NCBI GenBank assembly: GCA_004292745.1 | Contig: RDXH01000085.1 | Location: forward strand, 1-33,144 | Origin: Oscillatoriales cyanobacterium | GTDB lineage: Bacteria > Cyanobacteriota > Cyanobacteriia > Cyanobacteriales > Microcoleaceae | Length of the DNA stretch: 33,144 nucleotides | Direction: 5' to 3' | Shown: positions 23,695-31,856 of the stretch, one piece after another | Layout: each line of letters opens with the position of its first letter | Numbering within the stretch: the first letter of the stretch is position 1 | The notes under the pieces: model-generated | What the model was told of the DNA's origin: nothing | The model's input: only the letters and a program-made list of their open reading frames with translations | Database searches by the model: none | Program-made: the position numbers and the translations under genes

Positions 23695-26600
23695 TCAGCT
23701 TTTTATGGGCGGGCTTTCCGGCCCACCCCACAATAAACTTAATCTATGGTGGAACAGGCCGGAGAGCCTAGGGATTAAATCATCCTCGTCTGACTCAGAA
23801 GACAACGCAGGTAAATCCGGTTCAGATTCCCATGTAAAAGTTTCCGACTCCCAAACCTCCAAGCCATCCGAGAAATCAACTACTTCCCCATCAAACATCT
23901 GAGCCCACACCCCAGCAGCATTGACTACATCTTGGGCATCAGCCTGCACCGCCACAGATCGAGCATTTAAATCATTCCCAGAGGCGATCGACCCCTTACT
24001 CTGCCCCCCCGGTTCAGCAACATTTGACAGCTTGGCGCTAGTATTTTCAGGGGCTGGCGAGTGTTTTTGTGCTTCTCCCCTATTCGTGGAAAAATCCTCT
24101 AAAATTTCCGGTTTTTGTACCTGTTGATTCCCATCATCCACCGGAGTATAATTCCGAGAATTTCCCCCCATACGTCCGTTAGAATTTGGGAAATTCTTTG
24201 GTTCTAAACTATTAGTTTCAGTGGAATTTTTTAATCCCAATTGCACAGCGACTCGACGGTTAAAAATTTGCAAAAAAGCTTCTTCAATATTAGCTACTTT
24301 GTCTTTAACCATCTTGAGCAACTGTGGCGAATTAATTTTAATCACCGCCGCATCATTGCTAAAACTCACCAGATGTCCGTGTTGGCGAAGCAAGGATTGA
24401 GTACCGTGGGGGCGCACGCGAGTCAGTACCTGTTCCCACACTTGATTTAGATCGATTTCCCTAGGGGCATTAGTTGGTGCATAATTTGTGGCGTCAGCAG
24501 TTGGTATAGATTCTCGAATCGGTGCGGTGGATGTGTTTTCTGTGGGATTAGCCATAGGTGGCGAAGTCGTCGGAGGATGTTGCACATTCGGAATTGAAGA
24601 TTCTGCAATATTAGATATCTGACTCCCCCCCTTGCTAAGGGGGGGTTGGGGGGGGTGAATTTGTGCTGGATGAGTATTTTGTGCTGGTTTATTTACTGGT
24701 TGCTGCTGAGTTCTAATTGCTGAGGGTAATAATCCCAACAGCGTTACTTCCAGCCACAAACGCGGCTGAGTCGTGTTTTTAATTTGCACTTCGTGGGTTT
24801 GCAAATGTTTCTGGCCAGCCAAAATTAACTCGGCATCCCAATGGCGGGCAAAATTGCAAAGTTTATCCCAAGTTCCGCTGGTTAAAGCTACTAAATCTGA
24901 CCGTTTTGGTGCTGCTTTGGCTATCAGCAAATCTCGGTAAAAACTGGCGAGATTCTGAAGTACAATCAGCGGTTCTCGACCGCGATTCATCAGGTGACGG
25001 GTCATGTCTACTAACGCTGTGGCATCGTCTTTGTCAATAGCTTCTAGCAGTTCCATTAAGTCGTTTTCTGGGACTGCACCGACTAAATCCCAAACTTTTT
25101 CGATTGTGACTTCACCGGGAAATAAACTTAGTTGATCGAGCAAACTTTCGGCATCTCGCAGTCCTCCTTGGGCGAGTTGAGCAACCATTTGTACTGCGTC
25201 GCTGGCAATATTGATATTTTCTAATTGGGCGATTTTGTGCAGGTGGGCGGTCATTGAGTCGAGGGCGATGCGGCGAAAGTCGAATCTTTGACAGCGGGAA
25301 ATAATGGTCGGTAAGACTCTTTGAGGGTCTGTTGTTGCGAGGACGAATACGACGCGATTTGGTGGTTCTTCTAAGGTTTTTAAGAGAGAGTTGAATGCCT
25401 GGGTGCTTAGCATATGGCAATTATGAACCAGAAGACCGTTAGCGACAAAGTTATGGTTGTCTTCTACTTCTATGTCATAAACTTTCTCTACCCCAACGAC
25501 TTTTACAGATTCTACCTTCTCCGAATTTGTAATCCATTGAAGGGATTGAATACTGTTTAAAGTCTGCGACCCATTTTCTGCTGGTTTCAGCGCCCCTATG
25601 TATGTAGTGGTAGGTTTTACCTGTGTTAGACCTTGTGTAAAACTTGGTTGTTGTTGGGTATCCCAAGCCTGTAAGCCACTTGGCAATGAGTTGATTTTCT
25701 TCCCCAGAATATCCTTCTGTATGAATTTGAATATTTGGACTTCCTTCTGGCGAAATGCTGAGCGATCCATCATCCATGTACCACCAAGTAAGTCCTTCGG
25801 GAGTGATGCAATCGAGCCAATCCATTGTGACGTATTTTCCTTTTCCGTTGGGTTTAACAGCGTCAAAGACATCTCTAAGTTGGGGATGGCAGACTGTGTT
25901 GCAACAGACTGATATATTTCCGTATCCTTGGTTAGGTGTAACTCGTAACTTGGGTCGCAGTGTCGAAAGGCAAGAGGCTTTGTATTCCAACCATTCCCGC
26001 TGCGTTTCTCCGTGTGTCCAGCCCAATCTTGGAAATCGGCTATATTTATTTGGGTATGTGATAGAACCGTCTCCAAGCAATGTTCCGTAAATGAGTCCGA
26101 GTGTTTCTGGTTGCAAAACTTCGGCATTTGCCAAGAACTTTTCCGTTCTTGCATCCCAAAGTCCATGTCTTTTTTTATAGGGATGTCGCTGCCAATGAGA
26201 CTGAATGCTCTTAATCCCTTTGCCTTTTTTTTGTAAAAAGTCTGGTATTTCGAGTTGTTCTCCACAGCCACACGCACAGAGAGGTCGGATGGCTTGAGCC
26301 TGTTCGAGAATAGAGGCAAAGTCGTAGGATTTTTGTCCGTAGGTATTCCCGTAAAATTGATGTCCTCTGGCAAATCTCCGCAAGCGTCCATCTGTTCCAA
26401 TTTTGTGAATGAGGGTGCGGCACCCACATTCACAGGGGATAGTATCTTCACTCCTTCTTTTACGTCTTTTGCTGGTATCCATCCTTGTTCGGTTCTGATT
26501 AAGTGATTGCCGGTGCATCTGATTTCTCGATGGCTCGTCTTAATAACCAGTGTTGGTTTCTCACCCTGTTCTAACCACCTTAAAACTTTTTTAAATTCCC

Positions 26601-27096
26601 AAACTTCTGAGCTTTCGTTATAGCTGAGGACTTTTTTTCCTTTGATTTTGGGATTATCTATGCGCATTAGACCTTCGCTAGTTTGCACCTGAGAATCACC
26701 AGTCAAACACTCGTCGATCACATATACTTTATAGCGGCATTGTACGGGGGAAAATTGAGCGCGTTCGATCAAATCCCGGATGTTATCGACTCCTGTGTTG
26801 CTGGCGGCATCAATTTCGATTACGTCTAGTGTGGAACCTCTGGCTATTTCTTGGCAAACGTTGCATTTGCCGCATGGTGTGGGGGTTGGGGCACCCGTAG
26901 AAATACAGTTGAGGGATTTGGCAAAAATTCGAGCACTAGAGGTTTTACCGGTGCCTCTGGGGCCTGTGAATAGATATGCTGGTGCTATGCGATCTTGGAG
27001 GATGGCGCTGGTGAGGGTTTGGGCGATCGCCTCTTGGCCTACTAATTCGGCAAAAGTCTGGGGGCGATATTTGTGGTGGAGGGGTTCGTAGGTCAC
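23695..27096 (-). CDS. dnaX: DNA polymerase III subunit gamma/tau, interrupted by an intein
   Basis: 1133 codons, of which 430 are an intein, leaving a 703-aa clamp-loader subunit. The AAA+ domain has Walker A GPRGTGKT (45-52), zinc cysteines C64, C75, C78 and C81, and Walker B VYVIDE (124-129). The intein begins at the next residue, C130, and resumes with CHMLSTQAFNSLLKTLEEPP, which carries the sensor and SRC region (ISRCQRFDF). Domain III follows, then a long, poorly conserved tau-like C-terminus rich in Pro, Asn and Ser. That tail includes a repeat-derived HPPQPPLSKGGS (DNA 24624-24656). Splicing must occur to make an active ATPase because the insertion splits the Walker B/sensor block. 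Confidence 0.96.
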   Translation of the reverse strand: MTYEPLHHKYRPQTFAELVGQEAIAQTLTSAILQDRIAPAYLFTGPRGTGKTSSARIFAKSLNCISTGAPTPTPCGKCNVCQEIARGSTLDVIEIDAASNTGVDNIRDLIERAQFSPVQCRYKVYVIDECLTGDSQVQTSEGLMRIDNPKIKGKKVLSYNESSEVWEFKKVLRWLEQGEKPTLVIKTSHREIRCTGNHLIRTEQGWIPAKDVKEGVKILSPVNVGAAPSFTKLEQMDACGDLPEDINFTGIPTDKNPTTLPLFSNRLKPSDLSVRVAVENNSKYQTFYKKKAKGLRAFSLIGSDIPIKKDMDFGMQERKSSWQMPKFCNQKHSDSFTEHCLETVLSHTQINIADFQDWAGHTEKRSGNGWNTKPLAFRHCDPSYELHLTKDTEIYQSVATQSAIPNLEMSLTLLNPTEKENTSQWIGSIASLPKDLLGGTWMMDRSAFRQKEVQIFKFIQKDILGKKINSLPSGLQAWDTQQQPSFTQGLTQVKPTTTYIGALKPAENGSQTLNSIQSLQWITNSEKVESVKVVGVEKVYDIEVEDNHNFVANGLLVHNCHMLSTQAFNSLLKTLEEPPNRVVFVLATTDPQRVLPTIISRCQRFDFRRIALDSMTAHLHKIAQLENINIASDAVQMVAQLAQGGLRDAESLLDQLSLFPGEVTIEKVWDLVGAVPENDLMELLEAIDKDDATALVDMTRHLMNRGREPLIVLQNLASFYRDLLIAKAAPKRSDLVALTSGTWDKLCNFARHWDAELILAGQKHLQTHEVQIKNTTQPRLWLEVTLLGLLPSAIRTQQQPVNKPAQNTHPAQIHPPQPPLSKGGSQISNIAESSIPNVQHPPTTSPPMANPTENTSTAPIRESIPTADATNYAPTNAPREIDLNQVWEQVLTRVRPHGTQSLLRQHGHLVSFSNDAAVIKINSPQLLKMVKDKVANIEEAFLQIFNRRVAVQLGLKNSTETNSLEPKNFPNSNGRMGGNSRNYTPVDDGNQQVQKPEILEDFSTNRGEAQKHSPAPENTSAKLSNVAEPGGQSKGSIASGNDLNARSVAVQADAQDVVNAAGVWAQMFDGEVVDFSDGLEVWESETFTWESEPDLPALSSESDEDDLIPRLSGLFHHRLSLLWGGPESPPIKS
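24624..24656. repeat. GC-rich palindromic repeat captured in frame in dnaX
   Basis: The plus strand reads CCCCCCCTTGCTAAGGGG followed by GGGTTGGGGGGG. On the coding strand it gives PPQPPLSKGG in the disordered C-terminal tail of the tau-like region. It is the same repeat type as at 3777-3808 in the ThDP enzyme. Confidence 0.8.
25420..26709 (-). mobile_element. DnaX intein, 430 aa
   Basis: It begins with Cys (CLTGDSQV, block A) at dnaX codon 130 and ends GLLVHN before Cys+1 (CHML), block G. Block B is CTGNHLI, with Thr and His at intein positions 66 and 69. Block F is VYDIEVEDNHNFVANG. All residues needed for standard Cys-type splicing are present, so it should be active. The stretch between B and F in this frame (about 340 residues) has no endonuclease motif and a composition unlike a folded domain. 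A complete LAGLIDADG endonuclease is instead read from the same stretch in the -1 frame (25475-26518). A DnaX intein is known from Synechocystis 6803. Confidence 0.95.
25475..26518 (-). CDS. LAGLIDADG homing endonuclease nested out of frame in the intein
   Basis: 347 aa, same strand as dnaX but in the -1 frame (its ATG uses the third base of a dnaX codon). Two zinc-finger-like CxCGC...GH units open it (C29, C31, C33...H53; C81, C83, C85...H108). The first LAGLIDADG helix is LGLIYGTLLGDGS (140-152) and the second LTWWYMDDGSL (243-253), followed by the family's SGEENQLIAKWL, so it is the LAGLIDADG_2-like class. The start lies in intein block B and the TGA in block F, so it exactly fills the place where in-frame endonuclease domains sit. 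A second ATG at 26482 is possible. No clear ribosome binding site is seen. Confidence 0.9.
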   Translation of the reverse strand: MHRQSLNQNRTRMDTSKRRKRRSEDTIPCECGCRTLIHKIGTDGRLRRFARGHQFYGNTYGQKSYDFASILEQAQAIRPLCACGCGEQLEIPDFLQKKGKGIKSIQSHWQRHPYKKRHGLWDARTEKFLANAEVLQPETLGLIYGTLLGDGSITYPNKYSRFPRLGWTHGETQREWLEYKASCLSTLRPKLRVTPNQGYGNISVCCNTVCHPQLRDVFDAVKPNGKGKYVTMDWLDCITPEGLTWWYMDDGSLSISPEGSPNIQIHTEGYSGEENQLIAKWLTGLGYPTTTKFYTRSNTGKTYHYIHRGAETSRKWVADFKQYSIPSMDYKFGEGRICKSRWGRESL

Positions 27097-27623
27097 GATC
27101 GAATATGGGTGTTATGTTAACTTGGGAGATGTGGTTCGATCGCACCATAGCTCAATTTTGAAAGCAAGTCCTCTGGAGGCGAACTTAGTGGAACGAAGAA
27201 CTCGTAGCATTTAGTACCTAAGTCTTTTGGGCGCTACGATCGTCCGGGCGATCGATTGTGCTCCTCAAAATTTTTTAGGAGCGATCGGAGAATTACTATT
27301 AATCTATGTAAATTCACTGATGTTTTCGAGAAAGTGCTCTGCTGAAAAAACATTTTTTCTGGTGGTACTGGTATAATACATAACAAATTATTAACCATCG
27401 CTTTTTGCCAGTGCAAGGGTGCAATTTTCCGAGATTTCGCGAACCTGCTTGCAGTTAAAGATAAAGTATTAATTAGAGGGTGCCCGTTCGAGTTGTAGAA
27501 ATCCAATTGTAGAAAGATTGTGGTAGAAAGAAGTCAAGGTGGCTCGAACCAGCGAGTTGCAATGTCATCTCCACTCAGGGGCATTCTATAAATATAGCGT
27601 CAAATTTTACCCTTTAAAAGCCC
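27097..27623. promoter_or_regulatory. Divergent spacer between dnaX and the membrane protein gene
   Basis: This 527-bp spacer must hold the dnaX promoter (minus) and that of the gene at 27624 (plus). I note HIP1-like sites and GCTCCT/AGGAGC pairing near 27260-27281. A 90-codon minus-strand frame (27234-27506) has no recognisable domain and a composition unlike its neighbours, so I do not call it. Confidence 0.4.
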
Positions 27624-28520
27624 ATGTCAACCAAAATAATCCTTGTAGAACCAAGGTTGGCAGTAGCCTCTCCCAAGCCCAAACAGGCTAAGCCAGGAGG
27701 TTTACCCTCGGATCAAATCTTGATGGGAGCATCGGGATTACTGTTGTTATTACTTGTCGGTTTAGCGGTGTTTAGCAAAATAAAAATGGATGGTTTGAGC
27801 AAGAAGCTCACTTTTGAGGAATTTAGAAATAGAGAACTCCAGAAAAAATATAAAATGGCTCTGGAAACCCTATCAAAAATGGAAAAAAATCCAGACCTCA
27901 TCCACTCACGAGACTTTAATTTAGACTACCTGAGAATGCGGATGGCGGAAGAAGTTTTTCACTTTGCCATTGTGAATCAAATTAAGGTAAAAGTCAAAGA
28001 AAAAATTAGTATTGCTCTGCGTCCAACTCAGGGTAGTGTAGGAGATAAAACTGGGAATGCCGGCAGTGGCAGACAAGTGGATTCGATGTTTGATATCGAA
28101 TACGAAACTGGCGATCCGGCGGTAAAAATCGAAAAGCGAGTGCTGTTTCGGATTCAAATTAAGTTGATGAAACTCCCGACTCAGGCAACATCGGCGACAA
28201 TTAATCAAATTATTGACTGTTTGGAAACTTACCTGAGCCCTTCCGACGACCACGACAGTTGGCAGCCCACAATTCAAGGTCGCATCGTTCACATTGAATG
28301 GGACCAAAAGGCGAAACCGACGCCGATGTTGGTGCTGGAACAGTCGAATGAAGGAGTGAATGTCACTTTCAGAACTACTAGAGCTGCCGCTGGCAGACCT
28401 GCAAATGACAATGACAGTCAGTTAGCAGGTGCTAAGGGGGCAAAAGGTAAGAGTGCAAGTAAAAGTGGATCGAAGAGTTCTACAAAAACAGGTACTAAGC
28501 GTCCGACTTCCCGCAAGTAA
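27624..28520 (+). CDS. Single-pass membrane protein of unknown function
   Basis: 298 aa. A short cytoplasmic N-terminus is followed by one strong membrane helix at about 33-50 (LMGASGLLLLLLVGLAVF). A charged helical segment follows (residues ~55-90, perhaps coiled coil), then a soluble alpha/beta domain to ~255. The last ~45 residues are low complexity, rich in Lys, Ser, Thr, Gly and Ala (GAKGAKGKSASKSGSKSS). I do not recognise the family; it looks like a conserved cyanobacterial protein. It converges on pcyA with 17 bases between their stops and is divergent from dnaX. No function can be inferred. Confidence 0.75.
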   Translation: MSTKIILVEPRLAVASPKPKQAKPGGLPSDQILMGASGLLLLLLVGLAVFSKIKMDGLSKKLTFEEFRNRELQKKYKMALETLSKMEKNPDLIHSRDFNLDYLRMRMAEEVFHFAIVNQIKVKVKEKISIALRPTQGSVGDKTGNAGSGRQVDSMFDIEYETGDPAVKIEKRVLFRIQIKLMKLPTQATSATINQIIDCLETYLSPSDDHDSWQPTIQGRIVHIEWDQKAKPTPMLVLEQSNEGVNVTFRTTRAAAGRPANDNDSQLAGAKGAKGKSASKSGSKSSTKTGTKRPTSRK

Positions 28521-28537
28521 TTGTGAACATATTTTAG

Positions 28538-29275
28538 CTATTTAGGGAAATCAAAAAGCACCTCGGTCATGTAATGTTCTGCCCAATCTTGACCGAAAGC
28601 TTTTTCCAATACGCGACGGGTTTTGTCGTTTTGTTGCTGCTGGGTGCAGTAGTAAATTTGAGCATCGAGAATTTTCGATGCTTCGGCGACAGAAACTGGT
28701 TCTGAGGCTACTGCCAGTTTGCAGTGAATTTCCATGTAGGATTCAACTATGTCCAGAAATCGACTTTCTTCTTCTGGGGAATCTGGGCGCACAAATAGGC
28801 AAAATTCTGAAAAAATATCGCCCCATTCGGGAATTTGGCGGGGACAGGAAAACTGGTTGACGGGCAGAGTTTGCAGTGGAGTGCGGTAGGTTTCGGACAA
28901 AGTGCGATCGGCATTGAGGGGAGAAAGGTCGGCGATCGCAGCGCTAATTTGGCCTTTACCTGCTACGATGTCCGTACCGAACATGGGCAAAGCGTAATTT
29001 GGTCTGGGAAACATTACGCAGTGCAGGATATCCAGCAAGGGGCCGACTTTGGCCAGTTCTAGGTGTATTTTACGGAATTGGGGAGTTTGATAGCATCGGT
29101 TTTCGATGATCAGTTTTTCTCCTTCCAAACGCCCTTCCACATATCCCAACTCAGCAGGCAGGTGGTAGGGTTCCAGGTCGAGGTACCGACGCCATACTGA
29201 TTCTATCCGATCGGCTAGTTCGCGGATGAGGTAGTGTTGTTGGTCTCGTAGAGAAGGCTTGGATATTTCTAACAT
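28538..29275 (-). CDS. pcyA: Phycocyanobilin:ferredoxin oxidoreductase
   Basis: 245 aa. PcyA reduces biliverdin IXalpha to phycocyanobilin with four electrons from ferredoxin, making the chromophore of phycobilisomes and phytochromes. The catalytic residues E73 (HLELAK), H85 (DILHCVMFPRP) and D102 (FGTDIVAGKG) each lie three positions before the E76, H88 and D105 known for the Synechocystis enzyme. Length and the C-terminal AEHYMTEVLFDFP are also typical. It stands alone on the minus strand, divergent from the Tat gene. Confidence 0.96.
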   Translation of the reverse strand: MLEISKPSLRDQQHYLIRELADRIESVWRRYLDLEPYHLPAELGYVEGRLEGEKLIIENRCYQTPQFRKIHLELAKVGPLLDILHCVMFPRPNYALPMFGTDIVAGKGQISAAIADLSPLNADRTLSETYRTPLQTLPVNQFSCPRQIPEWGDIFSEFCLFVRPDSPEEESRFLDIVESYMEIHCKLAVASEPVSVAEASKILDAQIYYCTQQQQNDKTRRVLEKAFGQDWAEHYMTEVLFDFPK

Positions 29276-29407
29276 TCTGATTTATGGGGCGATCGGCTTA
29301 ACAAAACTTTATTCAACTGTTGCAGGATGCAGGAACAAAGGTAGATACTTTTAAGGATATCAGTAAGATCGACGGGCGAGCGAGCAAGTTTTACAGGAGA
29401 TGAATCT

Positions 29408-29611
29408 ATGTTTGGTCTAGGATTGCCCGAAATGGGCATTATTGCGGTAGTAGCTATTCTAATTTTCGGTCCCAAGAAAATTCCAGAGTTGGGAAATGCT
29501 TTGGGAAAAACCTTGCGGAGTTTTAAGGAAGGGGTGAGTCAAGCTGAGGATGAATCTCCTGTCAAGGAGAAGGAGAAGGAGAAAGAGGAAGATATTCAAC
29601 CGAAAGTTTAA
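29408..29611 (+). CDS. tatA: Sec-independent translocase TatA/E-type protein
   Basis: 67 aa. A short hydrophobic helix (residues ~8-21, GIIAVVAILIFGP) is followed by the hinge GPKKIPELGNALGKTLRSFKEG amphipathic helix and an acidic/lysine tail (KEKEKEKEED). This is the TatA/TatE layout: subunits assemble on TatBC to pass folded proteins across the plasma or thylakoid membrane. AGGAGA lies 10 bases before the ATG. The gene stands alone; tatC is not in the window. TatA cannot be separated from TatE by sequence here. Confidence 0.92.
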   Translation: MFGLGLPEMGIIAVVAILIFGPKKIPELGNALGKTLRSFKEGVSQAEDESPVKEKEKEKEEDIQPKV

Positions 29612-29909
29612 ATTAGGTTGGTAGTCAGGATTTTAGTCCTGATATTTAAGGAATAAAGTTCTCGATAGAGCATCCCGATTTTGTATGGGCTATAGCATTC
29701 CGGCAGACAATTTATTAGCTCGCGCCAGAGATTTACAGCCGGAATGCTTCGCCCCTAAGAATATATTTGCAAAACACAGATGCACCATTAACTATTTGTG
29801 GAACTGGTCGAAGAGTCCGTTGCTAAAAATGATACAAATCCCAAAATAAAAGTGGTATACTATCGACTTTAACTCCTAGTCCAATAAATAGAGAAAATAG
29901 TAACATAAT
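29612..29909. repeat. Spacer with an 11-bp inverted repeat
   Basis: AGCATTCCGGC (29694-29704) and GCCGGAATGCT (29738-29748) are perfect inverted copies separated by 33 bases. They could fold as a hairpin downstream of the Tat gene, without a T-tract. Nothing else is seen. Confidence 0.55.
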
Positions 29910-30284
29910 ATGGTCGTTATTACCTCCCAAGAAATTGCTTTATTTCGCTCAGAGTTAGCAGCCTATTCCCAAGCATTGAAGGCCCTAGATGAAATCGAAG
30001 ATTGCGAGGGAAATATCGAAGATGCAGCGATATCTCTGGCAATTCAAGCCGGACAAGAACCGAATATTTCTGAAAATTGGCTAGACGGATTAGCCAAAAG
30101 ATGCCGCGTTGCTATTTGCAAATCTGAGATTAAAGAAGAGTTGATAAATGGACGTTTGAATGCAGCCTTCGGAGATTTGTTGGCGGCGAAAGTTTGCCCG
30201 GATATTTTGATAACTGCGGTGATTATTTATGTATTTAAAACAGGGGTGAATGAGTTTTGCGAGCCTCTTGATTATAAACTGTAA
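29910..30284 (+). CDS. Small conserved-looking protein of unknown function
   Basis: 124 aa, acidic and mostly helical (ITSQEIALFRSELAAYSQALKALDEIEDCEGNIEDAAISLAIQ...). It has no signal peptide or long membrane helix, though residues ~98-111 (ILITAVIIYVF) are hydrophobic. I do not recognise a domain; the style is that of cyanobacteria-only proteins. It is separated from its neighbours by repeats and has a normal ATG in an AT-rich leader. No function proposed. Confidence 0.65.
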   Translation: MVVITSQEIALFRSELAAYSQALKALDEIEDCEGNIEDAAISLAIQAGQEPNISENWLDGLAKRCRVAICKSEIKEELINGRLNAAFGDLLAAKVCPDILITAVIIYVFKTGVNEFCEPLDYKL

Positions 30285-30626
30285 AGCTATATTAGTGGGT
30301 GGCGAGAAACCGGGTTTTTACGAACATACTTCGTTACACCACCCAAAAATTACAAAAAACCCGGTTTCTGAGATTTCCGGTTTCTGAGATTCTGTGGGTG
30401 GCGAGAAACCGGGTTTTTACCAACCTACTTTGTCATATTGTTTCTGGTTACATCGGAATGATTTAACCTTTCTAGAACACAGAGGACACAGAGGGAGAGA
30501 ATAGAGTTCTGAATAATTCAGATGAAGAGACGATTTGATATCACACCACCCAAAAATCACCAAAAACCTGGTTTCTTAGGTTCTGCGGTTTTTGAGTCCA
30601 TGAGTAGTTAAACGAGAATATATAAA
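30285..30626. repeat. AACCCGGTTTCT-type repeat cluster
   Basis: GTGGGTGGCGAGAAACCGGG begins two direct copies, at 30295 and 30394 (period 99). Between and after them lie AAACCCGGTTTCT arms at about 30356-30368, about 30377 and 30565-30580, which can pair with the AAACCGGGTTTTT parts. This is the same family as at 3097-3292 and 764-824. It is non-coding. Confidence 0.8.
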
Positions 30627-31847
30627 ATGCAGATAGGCATATTTTTAGGAAATCTCGGAAATCCCCTAATCTATTATCCCAAGTTAGCGAAGATTACTGG
30701 CGGTGTCTCGGCTAGTATTTTGCTATGTCAATTATTTCAATGGCAATCTCAACTAAAAAAATCAGAATGGCTAACAACTAATTGCGATGAGATTGAAGCA
30801 GTCACTGGGTTAAATTGCGAAGAACAAGAATTAGCCATAAATCAACTCAAAAGTCGTTTGCTCCTCAAAGCAAAATCAATTAATTACCACATATATACCT
30901 GGGAACTCTGGGCTGATATTGATGCTTTCGAGGAAATACTTAATAATTACTTCACCGGAAATTCTGATAATAGTATAACACAAAGTCTGCCAAAAAGTCT
31001 CAATTATCCTGTAGAAATAGTGGCGGATAATTCTCCATCTAGTCCTAGCATTAAAACAGACAAATTCTTCGGTCAGCCCCGTAAACCTATAGCTGTTGCT
31101 GTCACCCCAAATTACCAATTTAGTGGCCCTTGGAATTCCCAAGAAGAACTGCACAATTTTCAACGGGCTTTAGAAGCCTATGCTCGAGAACGCAACTTGG
31201 GTTTTGGCAATCCTTCGGGCTGGGCTTTCAAAATTATTGATAGCATTACTAAGGGCTTAGCTTCGACTTTTTGGGATGAATTTATTGCTGGCATTCCTTT
31301 AGGAGAAAGTCAGAAGGTGCAGCGAGATTGGGAAATTGCACCACAAGTGCCTTATCCGGCCTTTGAAGAGGAGCGAATTCAATATTACGTGCACAAAGGT
31401 GAACCGCTGGAAGCAGCGGTTTCTAAGGCTCGTGCTGATTTGAGAAATCCGGTTGTGGGTAAGGATTTGTGGGAGGGTTTTTTGCGAAAGTGCGATCGCC
31501 TTGCGGAGGATGCTTTCCAAGCCAAACAGCAGGGGGTTGAGACACCATATCTGCCGTCTTCCTTCAACGAAAAACCCCAAATCACTAAGGATAGCGTGAT
31601 GCGGAAATTAGGGGCGATCGCACCGCAGTTTGCCCTGAATCAATCGACATCTGAGGCGATTCCCGAACCGCCAAAACTTGCCGAGCAAGCATCACCAACT
31701 CCGGCCGAAATTCCTAGTATTTCTACTTTGCAAAAAGCTTACAATACTCCTCTTGGTCGCAGTATAATTGAAAAACAGATTGCTGAGAATCCAGACTGGG
31801 GCTACGAAATAGTTGACGGGGAAATAGTGGAATCAATTCCTTTTTAG
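30627..31847 (+). CDS. Cyanobacterial protein with winged-helix-like N-terminus and WGYEIVDG end
   Basis: 406 aa. Residues ~20-90 (LAKITGGVSASILLCQLFQW...WLTTNCDEIEAVTGLNCEEQELAINQLKSRLLLKAK) look like the winged-helix domain found in some replication-initiator and DnaD-like proteins, including the pattern of a helix, a TGLxxxEQxxAIxxLxxxGLL recognition part and a strand. A Ser/Pro linker follows, then a helical region (~170-310) and a second linker. The C-terminus ENPDWGYEIVDGEIVE closely resembles that of the next gene. DNA binding is inferred and the role unknown. The next gene starts 10 bases on, after AGGAGG. Confidence 0.65.
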   Translation: MQIGIFLGNLGNPLIYYPKLAKITGGVSASILLCQLFQWQSQLKKSEWLTTNCDEIEAVTGLNCEEQELAINQLKSRLLLKAKSINYHIYTWELWADIDAFEEILNNYFTGNSDNSITQSLPKSLNYPVEIVADNSPSSPSIKTDKFFGQPRKPIAVAVTPNYQFSGPWNSQEELHNFQRALEAYARERNLGFGNPSGWAFKIIDSITKGLASTFWDEFIAGIPLGESQKVQRDWEIAPQVPYPAFEEERIQYYVHKGEPLEAAVSKARADLRNPVVGKDLWEGFLRKCDRLAEDAFQAKQQGVETPYLPSSFNEKPQITKDSVMRKLGAIAPQFALNQSTSEAIPEPPKLAEQASPTPAEIPSISTLQKAYNTPLGRSIIEKQIAENPDWGYEIVDGEIVESIPF

Positions 31848-31856
31848 GAGGCGAAT

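Noticed and set aside
25755-26090. Plus-strand frames over the intein region
   Set aside because: Antisense to two overlapping real frames; no motifs. The same-strand -1 frame is different because it contains complete LAGLIDADG motifs.
26600-26645. Programmed -1 frameshift joining the intein N-part to the endonuclease
   Set aside because: A slippery A-run exists, but the -1 frame has stop codons before the endonuclease start, so no fusion can be made directly.
27234-27506. 90-codon minus-strand frame upstream of dnaX
   Set aside because: No domain, no ribosome binding site and unusual composition; more likely promoter spacer. Not excluded by conservation, which I cannot test.
27520-27600. 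tRNA-like GGCTCGAACC sequence
   Set aside because: Resembles a T-loop, but no matching acceptor, anticodon or D arms could be found around it.
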